A stretch of 64,000 nt of DNA, from assembly GCF_023277745.1 (NCBI RefSeq), contig NZ_CP086322.1, positions 3,596,001 through 3,660,000 on the forward strand, given 5' to 3'. Made by a program: the position numbers and the translations under genes. This document shows positions 32,875-41,324 of this stretch, one piece after another (the first letter of the stretch is position 1; the number at the start of each line of letters is the position of its first letter). The stretch is from Streptomyces halobius (GTDB lineage Bacteria > Actinomycetota > Actinomycetes > Streptomycetales > Streptomycetaceae). A model generated the notes under the pieces. The model ran no database searches. It was not told where the DNA came from and saw nothing but the letters and a program-made list of their open reading frames with translations.

Positions 32875-34956
32875 CTGTCTACGTTCCGAGAGCTCGGGAT
32901 TCTCCCCGAGACCGCCGAGGCCCTTGAGGCCGTCGGCATCGTTTCCCCCTTTCCCATCCAGGAGCTGACGCTCCCCGTCGCCCTCTCCGGCAGCGACGTC
33001 ATCGGCCAGGCCAAGACCGGCACCGGCAAGACCCTGGGCTTCGGCCTGCCGCTCCTGGAGCGCGTCACGGTCCCCGTCGATGTCGAGGCCGGCCGCGCCG
33101 AGCCGGAGCAGCTGACCGAGGCCCCGCAGGCCCTCGTCGTCGTGCCCACCCGGGAGCTGTGCCAGCAGGTCACCAACGACCTGCTCACCGCCGGCAAGGT
33201 GCGCAACGTCCGGGTGCTGGCCATCTACGGCGGCCGCGCGTACGAGCCGCAGGTGGAGGCGCTGAAGAAGGGCGTCGACGTCGTCGTCGGCACCCCCGGC
33301 CGGCTGCTCGACCTCGCGGGCCAGAAGAAGCTCAACCTCTCCCGGATCAGGAGCCTGGTCCTGGACGAGGCCGATGAGATGCTCGACCTGGGCTTCCTGC
33401 CCGACGTCGAGAAGATCATCCAGCTGCTGCCGACCAAGCGCCAGACGATGCTGTTCTCCGCGACCATGCCGGGCCAGGTCATCTCGCTGGCCCGGCGCTA
33501 TATGTCGCAGCCCACGCACATCCGCGCCACCGCGCCGGACGACGAGGGCCAGACCGTCGCCAACACCACTCAGCACGTCTTCCGCGCGCACTCCATGGAC
33601 AAGCCGGAGTTGGTGGCCCGGATCCTCCAGGCCGAGGGCCGCGGCCTGGCGATGGTGTTCTGCCGTACGAAGCGGACCGCCGCCGACATCGCCGACCAGC
33701 TCTCCCGGCGCGGCTTCGCGTCCGGCGCGGTGCACGGCGACCTCGGCCAGGGCGCCCGCGAGCAGGCGCTGCGCGCCTTCCGCAACGGCAAGGTCGACGT
33801 CCTGGTCTGCACCGACGTCGCGGCCCGCGGCATCGATGTCGAGGGTGTGACGCATGTCATCAACTACCAGTCCCCCGAGGACGAGAAGACGTATCTGCAC
33901 CGCATCGGCCGGACCGGCCGCGCGGGCGCCAAGGGCACCGCGGTCACCCTCGTCGACTGGGACGACATCCCGCGCTGGAAGCTGATCAACAAGGCGCTGG
34001 ACCTGGCGTTCGACGAGCCGGAGGAGACCTACTCCACCTCCCCGCACCTCTACGAGCTGCTCAACATCCCCGAGGGCACCAAGGGCGTCCTGCCGCGGGC
34101 GGAGCGCACCCGGGCCGGGCTGGCCGCCGAAGAGGTCGAGGACCTCGGCGAGACCGGCGGCCGCGGGCGCGGTGCGCGCGGGCCGGCGGCCGAGGAGGAG
34201 CGTCCTCGGCGGACCCGTACGCCGCGGCAGCGGCGCCGGACCCGGGGCGGTGCGCAGGTGGACGCCGGAGCGCAGGGCGCCACCGACGCGACGGCGACGG
34301 CCACCGGTTCCCTGGACACCGCGGGCGGCACGGCGGAGGGCACGGCCGAGCGCCGCCAGCCCCGGCGCCGTCGCCGCACCCGTGGCGGGGTGGCCGCGGC
34401 GGCCGCGCCCGGGAGCGCGACCGCCGAGAGCACGGTCACGGAGAGCGTCACGCCGGTAGCGACCGAGGCGGCCGAGACCGCCGAGGCGCCCGCCAAGCCG
34501 CGCCGCCGTCGCACCCGGAGCGCCGCCAAGGCCGCCGTGGGGACCGACTCGGTGGCGGACACCGAGTCGGTGACGGACGCCGGGAGCTTGGCGGACGCCG
34601 AGACGCCCGCCAAGCCGCAGCGGACGCGGACCCGTACACGCAAGGCCGTCGCCGCCGAACCGGCCGCGGAGGCCGCCGTGGACACGGCACAGGGCGCGGA
34701 GGCCGCCGCCCCCGCCAAGCCGAAGCGCACCCGTACGCGGAAGGCCGCCGCGAAGCCGGCGGCCGTCGAGTCGGCCGAGTCGGCCGAAGCCCCCGCCGAG
34801 GAGGCGCCGGCCAGGCCGAAGCGGACGCGGACCCGTAAGACCGCCGCCAAGCCGGAGACGGAAGCGGCGGCCCCGGAGGCGGCCACCGAGGCCAAGCCCG
34901 CACGGCGCCGTACCCGCGCCAAGGCCCCGGCGGCCGAGGTGACGCCGGAGAGCTGA
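32875..34956 (+). CDS. rhlE: DEAD-box ATP-dependent RNA helicase with basic repeat tail
   Basis: 693 aa if it starts at CTG 32875, which has GAGG seven bases upstream; no ATG or GTG lies in front of the conserved 'STFRELGI' and the upstream TTG (32758) has no ribosome-binding site. Motifs: FPIQ (Q motif), AKTGTGKT, PTREL, DEAD, SAT, ARGID, HRIGRTGR. The last 270 residues are low-complexity Ala/Lys/Arg with five or more PAKPxRTRTRK-type repeats, an RNA-binding tail. Unwinds structured RNA in ribosome assembly or mRNA decay. Homologue Rv3211. Followed by a hairpin. Confidence 0.9.
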   Translation: MSTFRELGILPETAEALEAVGIVSPFPIQELTLPVALSGSDVIGQAKTGTGKTLGFGLPLLERVTVPVDVEAGRAEPEQLTEAPQALVVVPTRELCQQVTNDLLTAGKVRNVRVLAIYGGRAYEPQVEALKKGVDVVVGTPGRLLDLAGQKKLNLSRIRSLVLDEADEMLDLGFLPDVEKIIQLLPTKRQTMLFSATMPGQVISLARRYMSQPTHIRATAPDDEGQTVANTTQHVFRAHSMDKPELVARILQAEGRGLAMVFCRTKRTAADIADQLSRRGFASGAVHGDLGQGAREQALRAFRNGKVDVLVCTDVAARGIDVEGVTHVINYQSPEDEKTYLHRIGRTGRAGAKGTAVTLVDWDDIPRWKLINKALDLAFDEPEETYSTSPHLYELLNIPEGTKGVLPRAERTRAGLAAEEVEDLGETGGRGRGARGPAAEEERPRRTRTPRQRRRTRGGAQVDAGAQGATDATATATGSLDTAGGTAEGTAERRQPRRRRRTRGGVAAAAAPGSATAESTVTESVTPVATEAAETAEAPAKPRRRRTRSAAKAAVGTDSVADTESVTDAGSLADAETPAKPQRTRTRTRKAVAAEPAAEAAVDTAQGAEAAAPAKPKRTRTRKAAAKPAAVESAESAEAPAEEAPARPKRTRTRKTAAKPETEAAAPEAATEAKPARRRTRAKAPAAEVTPES

Positions 34957-35001
34957 TCCGAGCAGCCGGAAGACGGCCGCTCGGCGATCGGAAGGCGACC
35001 G

Positions 35002-35039
35002 GAAGGCCCGGCCCCGCAGCACGCGGGTGCCGGGCCTTC
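35002..35039 (+). terminator. hairpin after the DEAD-box helicase gene
   Basis: GAAGGCCCGGC / GCCGGGCCTTC with an inner CCCGC/GCGGG stem, 46 bases after the stop. Confidence 0.75.
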
Positions 35040-35121
35040 GGCGTGCCCGGGGCGGCCACCCGTGCGGGCGGGACATCGGCCAGTGCACCGGACGCCACCC
35101 CCGCCCCGATAGCCTCGTCCC

Positions 35122-35991
35122 ATGAGCAGGCCGCCCACCCTCACGCTGCCCCCGTGCGCCCGCGCGTACCGACTCGACACCGAGCGCGGCGCGTTCGCCG
35201 TGCACGACGCCCGGCCCGACGGCCCCCCGGCCGCTACCGCCCTGCTGGTGCCCGGATTCACCGGCAGCAAAGAGGACTTCATCGCCCTGCTCGCGCCCCT
35301 CGCCGCCGCCGGGTTCCGGGCGGTCGCGGTGGACGGCCGGGGGCAGCACGAAACCCCCGGACCGCGCGGCGAACCCGCTTACACACAAGGCGAGTTGGCA
35401 CTCGACGTGCTGGCTCAGGCGCTGGCCCTGCAGGATGCCGACGGCGAGCCGGTGCATCTCCTGGGCCATTCCCTGGGCGGCCTGGTCAGCCGCGCCGCCG
35501 TACTGCACGACCCGGCCCCGTTCCGGTCGCTCACCGTGCTCAGCTCCGGCCCCGCCGCGATCTCCGCGTCCCAGCAGACCCGGGTACGGCTGCTGATCGA
35601 CGCACTCGGCACGCTGGACATGGAGACGGTCTGGCAGAAGATGCAGGAACTGGATCCCCCGGAGGCGGCGGACGCGGCGACCCCGCCGGAGATCGGCGCA
35701 TTCCTGCACCGCCGATGGCTGAACACCGTCCCCGAGCAGCTCATCGCCACCGGCCGCCAGATGCTGTCAGAACCGGACCGGGTGGCGGACCTGGCGGCCG
35801 TACCCCTGCCCAAGCATGTGATCTCCGGCGCCGTCGATTACGCCTGGCCGGTACCACTGATGGACGCCATGGCGGAACGCCTGTCCGCCCACCGCACCAC
35901 CATCGAGAGGGCCGGACACTCGCCTAACGCGGAGTGTCCGGAAGCGACCGGGGCGGCCTTGGCCGCCTTTTGGGGTGACGTCGACGCTTAA
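35122..35991 (+). CDS. alpha/beta hydrolase
   Basis: 289 aa. 'LLVPGFTGSKEDF' oxyanion loop, GHSLGG nucleophile elbow (Ser about 118) and the catalytic His in 'RAGHSPNAECPE'. Probably a cytosolic esterase; substrate unknown. No Shine-Dalgarno; TAGCCT lies six bases before the ATG at the position of a -10 box, so the mRNA is probably leaderless. It ends in a short intergenic repeat and converges on the NYN gene. Confidence 0.85.
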   Translation: MSRPPTLTLPPCARAYRLDTERGAFAVHDARPDGPPAATALLVPGFTGSKEDFIALLAPLAAAGFRAVAVDGRGQHETPGPRGEPAYTQGELALDVLAQALALQDADGEPVHLLGHSLGGLVSRAAVLHDPAPFRSLTVLSSGPAAISASQQTRVRLLIDALGTLDMETVWQKMQELDPPEAADAATPPEIGAFLHRRWLNTVPEQLIATGRQMLSEPDRVADLAAVPLPKHVISGAVDYAWPVPLMDAMAERLSAHRTTIERAGHSPNAECPEATGAALAAFWGDVDA

Positions 35992-35997
35992 GGTGCA

Positions 35998-36130
35998 GCC
36001 GACACTGTTGCTCGCCACTGTCGGCCGTCCCGCCGTGAGCCGTTCGCCCGCGGCGGGCGTCCGCTGCGCTTCGCCTGCGACGCTCTTGGCATTCCCGCCG
36101 CGGCGGGAATGCCGAAAACGGCGGGAACCG
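35998..36130 (+). repeat. dispersed intergenic repeat, short copy
   Basis: Contains GGCCGTCCCGCCGTGAG, CCGCTGCGCTTCGCCTG and a CATTCCCGCCGCGGCGGGAATG palindrome (36089-36111). Shares modules with the repeats at 26.4-26.96 and 55.8-56.03 kb. It lies between convergent genes. Confidence 0.55.
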
Positions 36131-36137
36131 ACCCGCC

Positions 36138-37055
36138 TCAGCGCATCCGCTCCCAGAACCCGTCCCGCAGCGCCCTCCGCAACTCCCCATGCCCCCGCAG
36201 CGAATGCTGCAACATCCCCTCCGCCGCGGTGAGCAGCTCCTGATCGACGGTGCCCGGCAGGTACGGGTGCCCCGGCAGCAGCTCGGCCACCCACTCGCTC
36301 CCGCGTGCGGCCAGCCACTCGGCCGCCACGCGGGCCCCTACGAAGCGGACCTCCTCCCGCGTGGGCGCCGGCCCTTCGCCCGCCCCCGGGTCGGCGTAGT
36401 CGGCAGTGGCCCGCCGGGTGACGTACGGCTTGCAGAAGTCGAGGTCGAACGTGCGCTGACTGTCGACCTCCCACAGCAGCGGCTCCGCCTGGTTGCGGCC
36501 GTCGGCGGCCTCGATGCCCCACAGGTGCACCCGTGCGCCGTACCCCTGGGCCGCCTCCACCGCGGAGACCAGGTCCTCGTCGCCGCCGATGAGCACCGCG
36601 TCGCTGATCGCGCGGTGCCGGGCCAGTGACTCCAGGTCCGACCGGATGAGGGAGTCGACGCCCTTCTGCTGGTTGTTGGCGTTGAGGTTGCCGAGCCGCA
36701 CCTTGACGTCCGGCAGCTCGGCGATGCGCTGCTGCTCCTGGGTGTGGATGCGGCGGCGGGCGCCGTCGTACCAGTAGACGCGCAGCAGCCGGCTGTCCGG
36801 GAAGATCATCCGCGCCTTGTCGATGAACGCCTCGATGATCCCCTCGGCGTCCAGGTCGAACGCCCTGCGGTCCTCCGTGCCAGTGACCAGCCGCCCCACC
36901 GCGGCGTACACATAGCCCGCGTCGACGAACGCCGCATGGGTGGACGGCGTGGTGGCGACCTCCGCGAGCACGCGTGTGAGCAGCTCGTTGGTGCGCTCGA
37001 TACCGGCGGCGAGCGCGGCGAGGTCAGTGGGGCCGGTGGGCCGGGCTTCGTTCAT
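36138..37055 (-). CDS. NYN-domain protein (PIN-like nuclease fold)
   Basis: 305 aa from the ATG at 37055 (GGAG six bases upstream). The NYN/LabA-type PIN-like core starts at 'AAFVDAGYVY' (acidic Asp), continues with 'KGVDSLIRSDL' and 'AVLIGGDEDLVSAVEAA', supplying the conserved Asp residues that bind Mg2+. The C-terminal 110 residues hold a helical domain ending near 'FWERMR'. NYN proteins are predicted RNases in RNA turnover. A free-standing gene with an AT-richer upstream region (37100-37150). Confidence 0.85.
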   Translation of the reverse strand: MNEARPTGPTDLAALAAGIERTNELLTRVLAEVATTPSTHAAFVDAGYVYAAVGRLVTGTEDRRAFDLDAEGIIEAFIDKARMIFPDSRLLRVYWYDGARRRIHTQEQQRIAELPDVKVRLGNLNANNQQKGVDSLIRSDLESLARHRAISDAVLIGGDEDLVSAVEAAQGYGARVHLWGIEAADGRNQAEPLLWEVDSQRTFDLDFCKPYVTRRATADYADPGAGEGPAPTREEVRFVGARVAAEWLAARGSEWVAELLPGHPYLPGTVDQELLTAAEGMLQHSLRGHGELRRALRDGFWERMR

Positions 37056-37255
37056 ACCGGCTCCATTGTCCGGGCGGTCATTCTCGGGGCACAACCGCTC
37101 TCCTACCAGCGAGTACTTAGCCCGTCGAAAAATTTCCTTAGCGTAGGGAATGAATGCAGCCTGCACGGCGTTGTTCCCTACGGAACGCCCGGCAACGAAG
37201 CCGGGCACGCCGCACCAAGAGTTCTCCGCAGGAGGATCTGACGAAGGGAGAAGCT

Positions 37256-37408
37256 TTGCGCTTCGAGATCATGCGCCTGGACGACGTCGACGGCACGGCC
37301 GTGGACAGCACCGTCGTGGACGCCGCCTCCGTCAACCGGATCGTGCAGCAGGCCGCCGCCACAGGCCAGCGCATCTACATCCGCCCGGCCCACACCGCCG
37401 CCCGTTAA
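37256..37408 (+). CDS. conserved small protein (50 aa), TTG start
   Basis: TTG preceded by AAGGGAG at five-base spacing. Begins LRFEIMRLDDVDG and continues with 'DAASVNRIVQQAAATGQRIYIRP'. I recall very similar small proteins in other streptomycetes, which supports that it is real, but no function is known. Longer frames upstream are not supported by a ribosome-binding site. It is followed by a hairpin. Confidence 0.7.
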   Translation: MRFEIMRLDDVDGTAVDSTVVDAASVNRIVQQAAATGQRIYIRPAHTAAR

Positions 37409-37453
37409 CCGCTGCCCCGCGGCCCGACGTCCCGGCCGCGGGACGACGCAGCG

Positions 37454-37485
37454 GCGCCCCCGTACGCACTGTCGTACGGGGGCGC
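37454..37485. terminator. hairpin between the 50-aa gene and marC
   Basis: A perfect 13-bp stem GCGCCCCCGTACG / CGTACGGGGGCGC with a six-base loop, between convergent genes. Confidence 0.8.
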
Positions 37486-37516
37486 TTCGGGTATCCGAGA
37501 GGGCGGCCGCCGGAGG

Positions 37517-38122
37517 TCAGCCGCCCCGGACCACCTGGGTGACACCGTTGATGATCTGCTGCACGGCCAGTGCGGAGAGCATCATGCCCGCCAGCCGTGT
37601 CACCAGCACCACACCGCCGTCCTTGATCACTCGGATGATCACCAGTGAGAACCGCATCACCAGGTAGAGCACCACATGGATGGCGACGATCGCCGTCCAG
37701 ACGGACAGCTGCGCCCCCAACCCGTCCGCGTGCTGCACCGCGAGGATCACCGACACGATCGCGCCGGGCCCGGCCAGCAGCGGCATGCCCAACGGCACCA
37801 GCGCCACATTGACGTCCTTGGTCTGGGTCGGCTCCTCCGACTTGCCGGTCAGCAGATCCAGCGCGACCAGCAGGAGCAGCAGACCGCCCGCGATCATCAG
37901 CGCGGGCGTGGAGATGTGCAGCCGCCCCAGGATCTGCTCGCCGAAGAGACCGAAGACGGCGATGACGCAGAAGGCGACGGCGGCCGCCTGCCAGGCCATC
38001 CGGCGCTGCACCTTGGCCGGACGGCCGGAGGTCAGGGCCAGAAAGATCGGGGTGATCCCCGGCGGGTCCATGATCACAAAAAGCGTGACAAAGAGGGTGC
38101 TGAAAGCGGCGACGTCGAACAC
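37517..38122 (-). CDS. MarC-family integral membrane protein
   Basis: 201 aa from GTG 38122 (AAGG eight bases upstream). Six hydrophobic helices, with the MarC/UPF0056 signatures 'MDPPGITPIFLALT' in the first and 'PLLAGPGAIVSVI' in the fourth segment. The role of MarC proteins is unsettled: the early link to multiple antibiotic resistance was withdrawn. A single gene; upstream 38123-38311 shows no gene. Confidence 0.88.
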   Translation of the reverse strand: MFDVAAFSTLFVTLFVIMDPPGITPIFLALTSGRPAKVQRRMAWQAAAVAFCVIAVFGLFGEQILGRLHISTPALMIAGGLLLLLVALDLLTGKSEEPTQTKDVNVALVPLGMPLLAGPGAIVSVILAVQHADGLGAQLSVWTAIVAIHVVLYLVMRFSLVIIRVIKDGGVVLVTRLAGMMLSALAVQQIINGVTQVVRGG

Positions 38123-38311
38123 GGTGATGGCCTTGCGGGTGGTGGTAACGGGACGTGGTGGTACGGGACGAACAGGACACGGGCGCGCGGGACACGGGCG
38201 TGGCACGCGGAGGGCCGTCAGGGATGTGGGGGGACGGTCTCCGGGCGGACCCAGGCCCTCAGGGGTACGCCAGGGGCGCGCACCGCGGCCTCGAAGGTCC
38301 GCCGAAGCGGC

Positions 38312-39166
38312 TCAGCCGCCCGCGCCGGGGACGGGGAAGGCGCCGGTCGCGCGGCGCACGATCTCGCCGTAGATCTCGGGGTCGGTGGTGCAGTCACCGA
38401 GGCGGCAGGTCTTGCGGCTGCCGTGGTAGTCGCTGGAGCCGGTGGTCAGCAGCCCGAGGTCGGCGGCGAGGGAGCGCAGCCGGGCGCGGGTCGGCTCGTC
38501 GTGGTCCATGTGGTCGACCTCGATGCCGTCGAGGCCGGCCGCGGCCAGTTCGGCAATCGCGCTCTCCGGTACGCAGCTGCCGCGCTTGACGGCCAGCGGA
38601 TGCGCGAAGACGGTGACCCCGCCCGCGCCCTTGACCAGCCGGATCGCGTCGAACGGGTCGAGCTCGTGCTTTTCCACGTACGCCCGGCCGTGGGTGGCCA
38701 GCCACTCGGGGGTGAAGGCGTCGGACACCGACGCGACGACACCCAGCTCGACGAGGGCGGTGGCGATATGCGGCCGCCCCACGGCGCCGTCCCCGGCGAT
38801 GCGTGCCACCCGATCCCAGGTCAGCGGCACACCGAGGGCACGCAGCTTGGCGACCATGGCCTGGGCCCGCGGCACCCGGTCGTCCCGGACCAGCTCCCGC
38901 TCGCGGGCGAGCTCGGGCTCCTCGGGGTCGAAGAGATAGGCGAGCATATGCAGGCTCACCCCGTCGATCCGGCAGGACAGCTCGGCGCCGGTGACCAGCG
39001 TCAGCCCCTCGGGCAGTGCGGCGCGCGCCTCGGCATGGCCGCCGACGGTGTCGTGGTCGGTCAGCGCGACGACGTCCAGACCGGCGGCCGCGGCGTTCCG
39101 CACCAGCTGGGTCGGGGTGTCCGTGCCGTCGGACGCGGTGGAGTGGGTGTGCAGGTCGATACGCAC
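38312..39166 (-). CDS. PHP-domain phosphoesterase
   Basis: 284 aa from GTG 39166 (GGAG eight bases upstream). PHP metal motifs: DLHTHSTASDG, 'LTDHDT', 'GAELSCR', 'VFAHP' and 'SSDYHG'. The short one-domain form is like YciV/RNase AM, which removes nucleotides from 5' RNA ends, or like 3',5'-nucleoside bisphosphate phosphatases; these cannot be told apart here. Cytosolic, three-metal enzyme. Confidence 0.88.
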   Translation of the reverse strand: MRIDLHTHSTASDGTDTPTQLVRNAAAAGLDVVALTDHDTVGGHAEARAALPEGLTLVTGAELSCRIDGVSLHMLAYLFDPEEPELARERELVRDDRVPRAQAMVAKLRALGVPLTWDRVARIAGDGAVGRPHIATALVELGVVASVSDAFTPEWLATHGRAYVEKHELDPFDAIRLVKGAGGVTVFAHPLAVKRGSCVPESAIAELAAAGLDGIEVDHMDHDEPTRARLRSLAADLGLLTTGSSDYHGSRKTCRLGDCTTDPEIYGEIVRRATGAFPVPGAGG

Positions 39167-39357
39167 GACGCGGACTCCAGACTGCTGCGGGACGGACAGG
39201 GGCACGGCCAGGGTCTGTCCGGTGGATCAGGTCCTTCCGTTGGATCAGGTCCCAGGCCGTAGGGGGTCCTCAGCAGGATACCGGCCGGGCGGACATGCCC
39301 CCGTCCGGCGGCGGACCACGGGGCGGCTTGCACGGCGGCTCAGCCCAGAAATGCGCC

Positions 39358-39996
39358 TCAGCTCAGAATGCGCGGCGAGAGCGCCCCGCACGGCAGGAGA
39401 TCCACCTCGGCACCCGCCTCCCGCAGATCGGTCAGCACCATCTCGTCGTACAGCAGCATGCCCACCTGCTCGGGCCAGGCGATCGCCCACAGCCACAGCC
39501 CGCGGGCCTCCCCGGCGAAGACCGCGCGGTCCGGTGGCGCGCCCTCGACGTGCCACATCGGGGTGGGCCGCCCCGCGGCCAGCACCTTGGCGTGCGCCCG
39601 CTTCTTCACGCACAGATGGGGGCCGGGGTCGGGACCGTCGATGCCGGCATAGCGCGAGCCGAGTCCGACGCCCAGCTCCTCGGCGACCAGCAGCAGTTCA
39701 CCGGGGCCGCCCAGCGGACCGGGCCCCGAGCAGGCCACCGCGGTCGCGCGGCCCCCGCTGCGGTCGTCGCCGGCGCATGCCACGCCGGTGAACAGCCAGC
39801 CGACGGGCAGCGGCCAGGGCATCCATACGGGCACCTGCGCACGGTGCACGACGACGCCGAGCGCCTCGACGCTCGGCGGGACGACTGGCTGGAGTGGGTG
39901 CACGGTCCCGTGCACGGCGCACTGCCATGAGTCCGAGAAGAGACCGGGCGCCCTTACCCGGCCACCACACTTCGGGCAACTGGGTTCGCCCCTCAT
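39358..39996 (-). CDS. zinc-ribbon protein of unknown function
   Basis: 212 aa. N-terminal CPKCGG...C...H ribbon (C6, C9, C26 and a neighbouring His), then a globular Gly/Pro/Trp-rich domain ('WLWAIAWPEQVGMLLYDE') found in streptomycete proteins of this type. The start is uncertain: ATG 39996 is 13 bases from GGAGG, while TTG 40005 is four. No signal peptide or membrane segment. A single gene. Confidence 0.7.
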   Translation of the reverse strand: MRGEPSCPKCGGRVRAPGLFSDSWQCAVHGTVHPLQPVVPPSVEALGVVVHRAQVPVWMPWPLPVGWLFTGVACAGDDRSGGRATAVACSGPGPLGGPGELLLVAEELGVGLGSRYAGIDGPDPGPHLCVKKRAHAKVLAAGRPTPMWHVEGAPPDRAVFAGEARGLWLWAIAWPEQVGMLLYDEMVLTDLREAGAEVDLLPCGALSPRILS

Positions 39997-40243
39997 AAGG
40001 ACCAACGGTCCTCCAGGGCTGCCGCCGCGTCAAGGACGATCACCCGTCCGGTGTGCCCCACAACACGCCCCCGCGCGCGCCCTCGGCCGACTCTCACCCC
40101 TATTCCCCCATTCCTGGTCCGTCGCACCGCGCAGCAGGCAGCCCGACCGGCCCAACCTCTGCGCACGCACACGTACACGGAGTCGAGCATAAACATGCAC
40201 ATGCCAAAAGCGCCGCGCCCGCTCTCGGCTCCCCGCATACCGC

Positions 40244-40831
40244 TCAGTCGTCGAGCGGCACGCTTTTGCGCAGCGGGTCGCGCAGATCCGTGCCGTGCTG
40301 GAGCCAGCGCGCCTCCAGCGCCTCGGCGCCGTGCACCCGCTTCCACGCGGCCTCGTTGGGCGTCATCGGCAGCAGCGGCAGGAAGCGCACCGGCTCCATC
40401 GGCTCGTCCAGCTCCAGGTCCTCGACCAGCCCGCCGGACGAGGCGACCAGCACGGAGGTGAAGGGCGCGCCCGGCCACAGCGGCCCGCCCACGTCGAGCG
40501 AGGCGCCCGGTGCCACGACCACCCCCTCGACCTGCGGGGACGCGGCGAGTACGGCGAGCGGGCGAAGCACCTTGTCGGTGTCCGCGCGGCCCCCGCGTAC
40601 GGTCAGCAGGAGTTCGGCGCGGGGGCCGCGGAGGGGGTCGGCCAGTACGGCCGTGGGATCGGCCATGGGCTGGGCGGACATCCCGAGCGTGACGTAGCGG
40701 ATGCCCCCGTCGTCGATGAAGCGGAGGACCTCGATGCGGTCGGTCCCGAGGAAGGTGACGGCGGCGCGTGCGTCCGGCTCGCCCAGGGCGGTGCGCAACC
40801 GGGCTTCGACCAGCTCAAGAACGTCAGACAT
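40244..40831 (-). CDS. suppressor-of-fused domain protein
   Basis: 195 aa from the ATG at 40831. The SUFU-like fold is indicated by 'PMEPVRFLPLLPMTPNEAAWKRVHGAEAL', given here in parts: PVRFLPLLP, then TPNEAAWKR. Bacterial family members are often immunity proteins or unassigned; no toxin gene is adjacent. TATGCT six bases before the ATG suggests a leaderless mRNA. It is divergent from the corA leader. Confidence 0.78.
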   Translation of the reverse strand: MSDVLELVEARLRTALGEPDARAAVTFLGTDRIEVLRFIDDGGIRYVTLGMSAQPMADPTAVLADPLRGPRAELLLTVRGGRADTDKVLRPLAVLAASPQVEGVVVAPGASLDVGGPLWPGAPFTSVLVASSGGLVEDLELDEPMEPVRFLPLLPMTPNEAAWKRVHGAEALEARWLQHGTDLRDPLRKSVPLDD

Positions 40832-40928
40832 GCCGTGAGCATATGGCCGGCGCCTCGCCCCCCAGCGAGCGGCTTCGCGGCGCGCCAATACATTCGTATC
40901 GAACGCACAAAACGGCACCGTCGCGCTT

Positions 40929-41324
40929 CAGACGGCTGATAGCCTTGCCGTCTGGTCAGGGAATGACGTCGTCCCCCAACGGGGACCGGCCGGAGGAGGT
41001 GGGGCTGCGGTGGATCCGAGTCGACCGTGCAGTACCGATAGTTCTCCCGTCATCCCCCTCGCGCAGCGAATCTCCTGATCCGAGAGCTTCCGTACCCCGC
41101 CGCCGAGCGGCGAAACCCGTGAAGCGCCTTTGCGCCGGATGGAGATGACGGAAGAGCGCCTTCGACTCATTGTTCCGTGTTCTCTGCGAACTGCCGTCAG
41201 TGTCACCGCACGGAGCGCCGCCCGCTTTGCGGACGTACGGCCGACGACGCCTCGTACGTCCACGTTCCGGGCAGCGCTGCGCCCCGCGCACGAAGCTGAC
41301 GGCCGGCCCGTGAAGGAGCCTGCC
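40929..41324 (+). promoter_or_regulatory. long leader region upstream of corA
   Basis: The 490-bp region between the SUFU-like gene and corA has a CAGACGGC / GCCGTCTG hairpin (40929-40954) with TAGCCT inside its loop, a small ORF at 41010 with a good ribosome-binding site, and otherwise no recognised element. An M-box magnesium riboswitch consensus was looked for and not seen. Confidence 0.35.
41010..41078 (+). CDS. possible 22-residue leader ORF before corA
   Basis: GTG preceded by GGAGGAGG at ten-base spacing, encoding VDPSRPCSTDSSPVIPLAQR plus two residues. Pro/Ser rich. It ends about 245 bases before corA. A real small gene or leader is possible; support is limited to the ribosome-binding site. 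Confidence 0.3.
   Translation: MDPSRPCSTDSSPVIPLAQRIS

Noticed and set aside
37517..38122. MarC as an antibiotic resistance determinant
   Set aside because: The original resistance link of marC was not upheld, and nothing in the context suggests drug export.
40244..40831. SUFU-domain protein as immunity gene of a polymorphic toxin system
   Set aside because: No toxin, secretion or WXG-type gene lies next to it.
40929..41324. M-box magnesium riboswitch in front of corA
   Set aside because: The conserved M-box core (GUUAGGUGAGGCUCC type) could not be found by eye on either strand.
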